From Isoptericola peretonis (GTDB lineage Bacteria; Actinomycetota; Actinomycetes; Actinomycetales; Cellulomonadaceae), in NCBI GenBank assembly GCA_023241745.1, contig JALQCY010000001.1, positions 62,001 through 126,000 on the forward strand: a DNA stretch of 64,000 bases, in the 5' to 3' direction. Below the pieces are notes generated by a model. The model searched no databases. It saw only the letters and a program-made list of their open reading frames with translations, and was not told the origin of the DNA. Both the position numbers and the translations under genes were made by a program. Numbering within the stretch: the first letter of the stretch is position 1; every line of letters starts with the position of its first letter. Positions 56,493-64,000 of the stretch are shown here, one piece after another.

Positions 56493-57392
56493 TCACGCCC
56501 CGGCCCGCTCGGCCCAGCGCGGCGCCAGCGGCACCGGCCCGGGGACGAACCCGTCGCCGGGCAGCACCGCGAGCGTGCGGTGCGCCACCCCGCGCCCGTC
56601 GAGCTCCGCGACGAGCCCGTCCAGCACCTCCACGGCGGGGCACCGGAAGGACGTGAAGAACACGTGCGGCCCGCCGGACGACAGGTGGCTGCGCAGGTGC
56701 TGCAGGTCCACGCCGGCCGCCGAGAGCACCGCCAGCGTGTGCTGCAGCGACCCGCGGTGGTCGTCCGAGGGCCCGACCGCGAGCCATACCTGCGCGGGTG
56801 CGGCGAAGCCGGGCCAGTCCGGGCGCGACTCCAGCAGCCCGTACCAGACCGGCGGACGGCCGGCGAGGCGCCCGCCGCCGGGTACCTCGGACCAGCCGGC
56901 GGGCACCCGGGAGCGCTCGACGACCAGCGAGCCGGCCGGCCCCGCCAGGGCGACCCGCTCGTCGACCGACGTCCGCGTCGGGACCAGCCGAGGGCTCACG
57001 CCCATCCCGCGCAGCAGGTCCTGGCAGTCGCGCATCCCGGCCTCGTCGATGACGACCTGGCCGCCCGACGCGCCCGCCGGGGCCACCCACACCCACTGCG
57101 GCGCGACGGCGACCGCGGCCGTCACGATGAGCGACGGGTCCCCCGCCAGCAGCGCCTCCTCGAGGGCCGGCGACGGCTGCTCCGGGTGGCCCAGGTGCAC
57201 CACCGCCGCGAGGTCGTCGATCGTCGCCACCGTGGCGAGGGTGTCCGACGTGGTGCCGAGGTCCAGCAGCTCGAGCGACTCGTCCGCCACGGCCGTGGCC
57301 ACCGCCGACCGGGCGGCGACGCCCGACCATCCGGCGTCGTGGGCCGCCTGGGCGGCGTGCGCCGGCGACTCGCGTTCCGAGCGTCCGAGCAT
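56493..57392 (-). CDS. degenerate prephenate dehydratase-like protein with ACT domain
   Basis: 299 aa from ATG 57392. The C-terminal part (residues 202-280: VWLAVGPSDDHRGSLQHTLA, LRSHLSSGGPHVFFTSFRCP) is a clear ACT domain in the PheA arrangement. The first 200 residues resemble the two-lobed dehydratase fold (VAARSAVATAVADESLELLD, RVPAGWSEVPGGGRLAGRPP). But the N-terminal GPxGTF and the catalytic TRF motif are missing. So it is probably not a dehydratase. It may sense an amino acid or partner with PheA, whose start is 10 nt after its stop. It begins one base inside the VanW stop. Confidence 0.75.
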   Translation of the reverse strand: MLGRSERESPAHAAQAAHDAGWSGVAARSAVATAVADESLELLDLGTTSDTLATVATIDDLAAVVHLGHPEQPSPALEEALLAGDPSLIVTAAVAVAPQWVWVAPAGASGGQVVIDEAGMRDCQDLLRGMGVSPRLVPTRTSVDERVALAGPAGSLVVERSRVPAGWSEVPGGGRLAGRPPVWYGLLESRPDWPGFAAPAQVWLAVGPSDDHRGSLQHTLAVLSAAGVDLQHLRSHLSSGGPHVFFTSFRCPAVEVLDGLVAELDGRGVAHRTLAVLPGDGFVPGPVPLAPRWAERAGA

Positions 57393-59641
57393 CAGTCCTC
57401 CTCGTCCTTGGCCGCGGCCTTGGCGCCGTCCGCGTCCTTCGAGCCGTCCTTCGAGCCGTCCTTCGCGTCGTCCCGGTCCTTGCCGCGGTCCGCCTTCGGC
57501 GTGTCGCAGGTGACGCCGTTGTCCGGCTTGTAGGTCCACGTGTACGACTCGTCCTTGACCTGCTTGCCGTCGTGGAAGACCCGGCGGTAGTTGGTGATGG
57601 TGAAACCGTCGTTGCCGCCCGGGTAGGCCACGCAGTCCGGCCCCGACTTGTGCACCGTCGTGGCGGGCACGACGTTCCGCTTGTCTCCGGCGCCCGGCTT
57701 GACCTCGTAGTACTTCGTGGACCAGATCTGCACGTGCAGCTCCCCGCCCGAGACCCACGACTGCATCACGGCGCCGTACGGGGTGTCGTTCGTGAACTGC
57801 ATGTCGATGGAGCCCACGTAGATGGTCGCCTCGCGGCCCGCCGGGTAGCGGCTGAACCAGTAGCTGTGGGGTCGGTGACCGGCGTCGTCGAAGCCCGCGA
57901 AGAAGCCGGCGTTGTACGTGGTCGTGGCCATCTGGGACAGACCGCCGCCCACGGCGTCGGTGTGGACGCCGTTGCTGACGACGCCGGCGGCGAGGAAGCC
58001 GTTGGCCTCGTCGATCGGGGACAGCGTGTCCAGCAGCGAGAAGGTCTCGCCCGGCGCCACGAGGGTGCCCGTGACGAGCTCGGCTCCGCGCTCGAGGTTC
58101 TTGGTGCGGATCGGCTCGCTCGTCAGCGGGGTCGAGAACTCGGACACGACCTCCTTGACGCCCATGCCCTCGAGCGCCTCCGCCGTGTGCTCGGGGTCGC
58201 GCTCGGTCAGCTCCAGCCGCGTGGTGCGGTCGTCGCCGACGGCGGCCTTGCCGACCGCGTCGGCGGTGGCGTCGGGGTCGAGCGTCGTGCCCTGCTCGCC
58301 GCCTTCCACCACCGGCTTGCCGTCGCGGAACACGAAGTGCGCGTCGTCCGGCTCCGTGAGCAGGTCGTCGGTGCGGTTCACCACCGCGTCGACGAGCCGC
58401 TCGCCGTCGAACCGCGCCGCCAGGGTGCCGTCGGTGTTCTTGTACGACGTCGCCTTGGCGAGCACCTTCGGCCCGAGCTCGGCGGACTGGTCGCCGACCT
58501 CGACCTCGACCGGCCCGCTCACCACCTGCTCCGCCTCGACGAGCGCGGCGTCCGTCTCCGCCTGGGTGACGGCCGGCTCGACCGTCTCCGTGGGCAGGTC
58601 GACGGGACCGGAGGTGACGAGCCAGGCGTCCGCCACCGCGTCCACCGAGTCGTCGACCAGCACGCTGGACCCCGCCACGGCGTCGGTGGCGACGGCCTCG
58701 CCCTTGCTGAAGCCGACGGTGCCGTCCACGGGCTCCACCCGCAGCGACTCCTCAAGCCCGGAGAGCGTCTCGGTCAGCGTCGCGCGCTCCACGTCCACGA
58801 CGGGCGGGACCGCGTCGCCGCCGACCAGGTGCTCCCACAGGTGCGCGGGGTTCAGCGAGAACCCGGTCAGCCCCTCGACCGTCGCATCGGCGTCGAACGA
58901 CAGACCCGCCTCGGCGGGGTCGACGGTGCTGGAGGCCTCTCCCGCCTGCACGGTGACCGGCTCGGCCGCCCGCGGTCCCAGGCCGTCGTCGAGCGCGGCG
59001 ACGGCCGCCGCGGAGTCCATCCCCCCGACCTCGACCCCGGCGACGCTCGTGCCCTTCGGCACCGTCCCCGCCACGGCCCACTGCGCGCCCACGTAGAGCC
59101 CCGCGACGACCACGAGACCGACCCCCGCCCACAGCGCCACCTTCGGCGCCCGGCTGGGCGCGCCGTCGCCGGCCAGCCCGTCGAGCGGCGAGCCCGCCGG
59201 CCCCTCGGGCGGCGCACCACCGGCGGGCGGTGCGGCGGAGGTCGGTGCGGCGGAGGTCGGTGCGGCGAACGCTGCCGGGACCGCCGGTGCGGCCGGCGAC
59301 GTGGACGGCGACGCGGCGGGCGGCGACGCCTGCACGGCGGGCAGCGCCTGGGTCGGGGCGCCGGACGACGCCGGCGCGGGCACCGTGGCGATCACGCGCC
59401 GCTCGTACAGGCGCACCCGCGGCTCGTACGGCACGTCGGGCGTCTCGTCCTCCTCGCCGCCGGCCGGCGCGGGACCGACCTGCGCCGACGTCGCGGGCTC
59501 TGCCCCGGGGCGCGCCGTGGGCGCCTGACCCTGCGTGGGTCCCGCCGGGGGCGTGTCGTGCTCGGTCGCGCTCTCGGGGCGCTCGGGCTCGGCGGGGGCG
59601 GACCCGGCGTTGTCCGGATCGCGCTCGGTCGGGTGACCCAT
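57392..59641 (-). CDS. VanW family membrane-anchored protein with PG-binding-like repeats
   Basis: 749 aa from ATG 59641, with CGGAG 6 nt upstream. A 165-residue Pro/Ala-rich cytoplasmic segment precedes one membrane span (168-190). The outer part holds two YoaR-like repeats (VAGVEVGGMDSAAAVAALDD and the region around VSGPVEVEVGDQSAELGPKV), which may bind peptidoglycan. The VanW domain follows: FSLLDTLSPIDEANGFLAAG, VGGGLSQMATTTYNAGFFAG, PHSYWFSRYPAGREATIYVG and VMQSWVSGGELHVQIWSTKY. The C-terminal tail is Lys/Asp-rich, with KDGS repeats. Related to VanW of glycopeptide resistance clusters, of unknown biochemistry. First gene of an operon with three aromatic amino acid genes. Confidence 0.9.
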   Translation of the reverse strand: MGHPTERDPDNAGSAPAEPERPESATEHDTPPAGPTQGQAPTARPGAEPATSAQVGPAPAGGEEDETPDVPYEPRVRLYERRVIATVPAPASSGAPTQALPAVQASPPAASPSTSPAAPAVPAAFAAPTSAAPTSAAPPAGGAPPEGPAGSPLDGLAGDGAPSRAPKVALWAGVGLVVVAGLYVGAQWAVAGTVPKGTSVAGVEVGGMDSAAAVAALDDGLGPRAAEPVTVQAGEASSTVDPAEAGLSFDADATVEGLTGFSLNPAHLWEHLVGGDAVPPVVDVERATLTETLSGLEESLRVEPVDGTVGFSKGEAVATDAVAGSSVLVDDSVDAVADAWLVTSGPVDLPTETVEPAVTQAETDAALVEAEQVVSGPVEVEVGDQSAELGPKVLAKATSYKNTDGTLAARFDGERLVDAVVNRTDDLLTEPDDAHFVFRDGKPVVEGGEQGTTLDPDATADAVGKAAVGDDRTTRLELTERDPEHTAEALEGMGVKEVVSEFSTPLTSEPIRTKNLERGAELVTGTLVAPGETFSLLDTLSPIDEANGFLAAGVVSNGVHTDAVGGGLSQMATTTYNAGFFAGFDDAGHRPHSYWFSRYPAGREATIYVGSIDMQFTNDTPYGAVMQSWVSGGELHVQIWSTKYYEVKPGAGDKRNVVPATTVHKSGPDCVAYPGGNDGFTITNYRRVFHDGKQVKDESYTWTYKPDNGVTCDTPKADRGKDRDDAKDGSKDGSKDADGAKAAAKDEED
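57441..57464. repeat. two tandem 12-bp units encoding KDGS repeats
   Basis: GAGCCGTCCTTC twice in tandem, with a partial copy beside it. On the coding (minus) strand it encodes the KDGSKDGSKD tail of the VanW protein. Confidence 0.7.
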
Positions 59642-59841
59642 GCAGGCTCCGTCAGGGTGGAGGTCGGGGCGACGCCCCGGAAGGACAGGTGGTGCGGGGC
59701 TGACCCGCGTGGAGGATCCTACTCGTGGGGCTCTGACGGACCCCGGCCAAGTCCGGGTGAAAGCGCCATTTCGGGCACGAGTCCCCACAGCTTCGTCACG
59801 CGCGGCCCGGTGACCGCCACGGGACGCTCACACCGCCGCGC

Positions 59842-60270
59842 TCAGGCGCGACGGTCGGAGAACCACGAACGCGGCAGGAACGCGGCGACGAGGAACATCG
59901 CGACCCCGCCGTAGGTCCACACGAGGCCGACCGCCTGCGCCGGGACCAGCACGTCCCCGCCCGGTCCCGCGACCGATAGCACCTGGACCGCCACCACCCA
60001 GCCGGCGGCGGCGGCGAGCAGCGGGCCGAGCCCGGCCCACGCACGGCACAGCACCGCCGTGGACAGCGTGATCGCCAGCGCGAGCACCACGCCCAGTGGC
60101 AGGTCGTTCCACTGGGTGCGGTGCGCGACCGTACCGAGCACCCCGACCACCGCGCCGAGCACGAGCGCCAGCACCGTGCGGACGACGGACCTCCACCAGC
60201 GGCCGGGGCGGACCGGGCCGGGCGTCGTGGCGGACGCCCTGGGCGGCGTCGCGTGGTCGGGCGTGCTCAT
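59842..60270 (-). CDS. DUF6113-like small membrane protein
   Basis: 142 aa from ATG 60270, overlapping the mshB stop (ATGA). Four hydrophobic spans: VVRTVLALVLGAVVGVLGTV, VVLALAITLSTAVLCRAWAG, LLAAAAGWVVAVQVLSV and VWTYGGVAMFLVAAFL. The loop AHRTQWNDLPLGV and the end PRSWFSDRRA suit the actinobacterial DUF6113 family, of unknown function. The corresponding place in M. tuberculosis is near Rv1171. The family name is from memory. Coupled to mycothiol deacetylase. Confidence 0.75.
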   Translation of the reverse strand: MSTPDHATPPRASATTPGPVRPGRWWRSVVRTVLALVLGAVVGVLGTVAHRTQWNDLPLGVVLALAITLSTAVLCRAWAGLGPLLAAAAGWVVAVQVLSVAGPGGDVLVPAQAVGLVWTYGGVAMFLVAAFLPRSWFSDRRA

Positions 60271-61313
60271 CGCGGCGAGCCTACCGGCGCGCCGACCGGG
60301 CGCGACACGAGATATGTCTCGTGCGGGAGGACGGGGGCCAGGACGTCGTTGCTCAGCGCGTACCACCCGAGCAGGGCGGCGGTGCCGCCCGACGCGCCCG
60401 CCGGCGCGGACCCCGTGGCGTGCTGCACCTGGGTGGCGTGCGCGCGCATCGCGGCGAGCACGCGGTCGAGGACGGGTGCGACGTCGACGGCGCGCACGGC
60501 GCCCTCCGTCAGCTCGGCGTCGTGACGGGCCAGCGGCGGCAGGGCCTCGTCGGGGTCCGGGAGCCGGAGCCCCGCGGCGTCCGCGAGCCGGAGCGCGTGG
60601 GGCTCGGCGGCCAGGGCACGGCGGGCCGCCCGCAGCGCGGCGGAGGGTGTGACGGCCTGCCAGAGCTCCGCCACCGTCCAGGGGTCGCCCGGCACGTCGG
60701 CGCCCGGGTCCGCCGCGACGCCGACGGCGCGGGCGACGACGGCGTGCACGCGCACGTGGTCGGGGTGGCCGTAGCCGCCCTGCGACTCGTAGGTCGCGAC
60801 CACGGCCGGCCGAAGGGCGCGCACGAGCGCGGCGAGCCGGGCGGCGGCGGCGTCGAGAGGAACCCGGGCGAACGCCGTCGGGGGGGCGTCGTCGGCCGGC
60901 CCCGCGATCCCCGGCGACACCCACGCCATCCCGGAGTCCTCGAACCGCGCGCCGACCCCGGCACCGGGGGCAGGGGTGTCCGCGACCGTGTCCGCCGGGT
61001 CGACGGAGTCAAGGAACACCTGCCCGACGCGGCCTGCGCCTCCGCCGAGAGCTGCCAGGGCGGCCGCCAGCTCGGTCTCGCGGTGCGCGGCCAGCGCCGG
61101 CCCGTCACCCTCGAGGTGCGCGAGCCCGGTCGGGTGCGACGGCGTGTCGATGACCTCGCCGCGCTCCCCGCGGGTGCACGTCACCACAGTGACGGGCCGG
61201 CCCGAGGCGGCCCACGACGCGATCAGCGCTCCCGTCGCGAGCGTCTCGTCGTCGGGGTGCGCGTGGACCGCGAGCAGCCCTCCGGCCGTCGGCTGCCCCG
61301 GGGCCGGCCCCAC
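60267..61313 (-). CDS. mshB: N-acetyl-1-D-myo-inosityl-2-amino-2-deoxy-alpha-D-glucopyranoside deacetylase
   Basis: 348 aa from GTG 61313, 15 nt after the typA stop. Zinc deacetylase removing the acetyl group of GlcNAc-Ins in mycothiol synthesis, a thiol restricted to actinobacteria. LLAVHAHPDDETLATGALIA carries the zinc His, Asp and Asp/Glu. VTVVTCTRGERGEV and YGHPDHVRVHAVVARAVG (third ligand) complete the LmbE-like site. FEDSGMAWVS is specific to MshB rather than the Mca amidase. Part of typA-mshB-DUF6113. Confidence 0.93.
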   Translation of the reverse strand: MGPAPGQPTAGGLLAVHAHPDDETLATGALIASWAASGRPVTVVTCTRGERGEVIDTPSHPTGLAHLEGDGPALAAHRETELAAALAALGGGAGRVGQVFLDSVDPADTVADTPAPGAGVGARFEDSGMAWVSPGIAGPADDAPPTAFARVPLDAAAARLAALVRALRPAVVATYESQGGYGHPDHVRVHAVVARAVGVAADPGADVPGDPWTVAELWQAVTPSAALRAARRALAAEPHALRLADAAGLRLPDPDEALPPLARHDAELTEGAVRAVDVAPVLDRVLAAMRAHATQVQHATGSAPAGASGGTAALLGWYALSNDVLAPVLPHETYLVSRPVGAPVGSPR

Positions 61314-61328
61314 GGACCCGCCGACCCG

Positions 61329-63239
<1,911 letters not shown>

Positions 63240-63268
63240 CTACGGTTCTCATTTCCTGGGGGAGGGAT

Positions 63269-63287
63269 GGGCCCGTCAATCGGGCCC
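63269..63287 (-). terminator. hairpin GGGCCCG-TCAAT-CGGGCCC in the typA leader
   Basis: A 7-bp perfect stem with a 5-nt loop, between the BCCT stop and typA. It could terminate BCCT transcripts or, if the TAGGAT box at 63293 is used, lie near the 5' end of the typA mRNA. Confidence 0.45.
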
Positions 63288-63292
63288 CTACC

Positions 63293-63298
63293 ATCCTA
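63293..63298 (-). promoter_or_regulatory. -10 box TAGGAT for typA, overlapping the BCCT stop codon
   Basis: Minus-strand TAGGAT; its TAG is the BCCT stop (63296-63298). It would give a 45-nt typA leader including the hairpin. Confidence 0.35.
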
Positions 63299-64000
63299 CC
63301 CGCCCGGTCCAGGCGTCTCGTCCGCGTCCTTCGGCCCGCCCCGTCCGCCCGGTCCGGGGGCCCTCGGGTCCCGTCGTCGCGGCACGCGCAGGCGCAGCGC
63401 CCCGGGCGCGGGCGGCAGCACGTCCTCCCAGCGGCCCGCGAGCGTGGTCGCCACCTTCTCGGTGACGTGCTCCGTGAGCTGCTGCCGCGCCGCGCGCCGC
63501 TCGGCGCGCACGATCTGCCGGTGCTCCGTACTGAGCTCCTTGACGATCGAGACGGCCATGCCGATGAGCACCACGGAGAACGGCAGGGCGATGAGGATCG
63601 CCGCGGTCTGCAGCGCCTGGAGGCCGCCCGCGAGGAGCAGGGCCGCAGCGACGAGGCCCTGGAGGACCGCCCAGAACAGCCGGCTCCACAGCGGCGGGTT
63701 CGGGTTGCCGCCGTTGGCGAGCATGTCGACGACGAAGGAGCCGGAGTCGGACGACGTCACGAAGAAGACCACGACCAGCACGATCCCCGCGACGGCGAGC
63801 CACGTGCCCCCGCTCGGAAGGCTCGCGAAGAGCTGGAACATCGCGGTGTCGGTGTTCACCTCTCCGGTCGCGGGGTCCAGCATGCTGCCGGGCTGCGTCA
63901 TCTCCTGGTGCAGCCCCGCGCCCCCGAACACGCTGAACCAGATCGTGGCGACCGCCATCGGGACGGCGAGCGTGCCGAGCACGAACTCGCGCACCGTGCG
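63296..64000 (-). CDS. BCCT family betaine/choline/carnitine transporter, C-terminal part (truncated by the window)
   Basis: 235 codons including the stop, open at the window edge (frame continues RTVREFVLG upstream). The C-terminal half of a BCCT secondary transporter: TLAVPMAVATIWFSVFGGAG with its W-x3-F, VFFVTSSDSGSFVVDMLANG (the conserved S-D-S-G of the Na+/substrate pathway) and SRLFWAVLQGLVAAALLLAG. Four to five spans remain, then an Arg-rich cytoplasmic tail of about 85 residues (RAERRAARQQ, RRRDPRAPGPGGRGGP). In other BCCT carriers such tails sense osmotic state. The substrate cannot be told from this part. Confidence 0.88.
   Translation of the reverse strand, partial: RTVREFVLGTLAVPMAVATIWFSVFGGAGLHQEMTQPGSMLDPATGEVNTDTAMFQLFASLPSGGTWLAVAGIVLVVVFFVTSSDSGSFVVDMLANGGNPNPPLWSRLFWAVLQGLVAAALLLAGGLQALQTAAILIALPFSVVLIGMAVSIVKELSTEHRQIVRAERRAARQQLTEHVTEKVATTLAGRWEDVLPPAPGALRLRVPRRRDPRAPGPGGRGGPKDADETPGPGG

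Noticed and set aside
59229..59260. Tandem GC-rich repeat in the VanW N-terminal codons
   Set aside because: It encodes the repeated AAPTS segment of the disordered tail, an ordinary low-complexity coding repeat and not a separate element.
57572..59914. A 780-codon plus-strand frame opposite the VanW gene
   Set aside because: Shadow frame. Its reverse strand carries a complete VanW protein with membrane span and ribosome site.

Overview
The window is chromosomal DNA from a very GC-rich actinobacterium, most likely a Micrococcales member near Cellulomonas, Cellulosimicrobium, Isoptericola or Promicromonospora (genus is inference). The evidence is uniform high-GC coding with strong G/C third positions, frequent GTG starts, a mycothiol gene (mshB), an acyl-CoA carboxylase with an epsilon subunit, a DUF3117 protein, a SigE / zinc anti-sigma / HtrA / TatB set, and a 7Fe ferredoxin next to dapC. 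Genes are packed almost end to end. No gap without a gene exceeds about 200 bp. I see no tRNA, rRNA, CRISPR, insertion sequence or prophage.

Layout. 0-12 kb: acyl-CoA carboxylase and biotin ligase region (cyclase fragment, birA, beta and epsilon subunits, glycerate kinase, DUF885 protein, AEC transporter, Maf, biotinylated alpha subunit). 11.5-19.8 kb: MFS exporter, Nudix, flavoprotein quinone reductase, purine nucleoside phosphorylase with a phospho-sugar mutase, siderophore-interacting protein, proline dehydrogenase. 19.8-32.4 kb: minus-strand nucleoside salvage region (BMP lipoprotein ABC importer, cdd, deoA, a C39-peptidase-like protein, add, deoC, an uncharacterised ABC pair). 32.5-35 kb: M20 amidohydrolase and manC. 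35-38.6 kb: sdhCDAB. 38.5-45.6 kb: YihY, RNA-ligase-like protein, trpS, tatB, htrA, anti-sigma factor, sigE and an O-methyltransferase. 45.6-54 kb: DUF3117, folP, LOG protein, dapE, dapD, a secreted lysozyme-like protein, citrate synthase, dapC and ferredoxin. 54-59.6 kb: tyrA, pheA, a degenerate pheA-like gene and a large VanW protein. 59.8-64 kb: DUF6113 protein, mshB, typA and a truncated BCCT transporter.

From memory of the Mycobacterium tuberculosis H37Rv map, the first two thirds parallel Rv3279c-Rv3336c (birA, accD5, accE5, maf, accA3, lpdA, deoD, pmmB, add, deoA, cdd, sdh, trpS). The last third parallels Rv1224 back to Rv1165 (tatB, htrA, rseA, sigE, OMT, DUF3117, folP2, LOG, dapE, dapD, dapC, fdxC, mshB, typA). 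This is conserved backbone. The accessory parts are the BMP importer, the C39-like gene, the second ABC pair, the VanW/aromatic operon and some hypotheticals.

How the genes work together. Imported nucleosides are deaminated (add, cdd) and phosphorolysed (deoA, PNP). The sugar phosphates go to the pentose phosphate pathway and glycolysis through the mutase and deoC. The carboxylase genes supply malonyl-/methylmalonyl-CoA. sdhCDAB and citrate synthase serve the TCA cycle. dapC, dapD and dapE are three steps of diaminopimelate synthesis for peptidoglycan.

The best observations are regulatory: a shared 19-bp palindrome upstream of birA/accD and of the carboxylase alpha gene; a TANNNT box 5-9 nt before the start codon of 16 genes, indicating widespread leaderless transcription; an SigE-type promoter before sigE; an iron-box-like site before the siderophore-interacting gene; and an O-methyltransferase whose only plausible full-length start is ATC.
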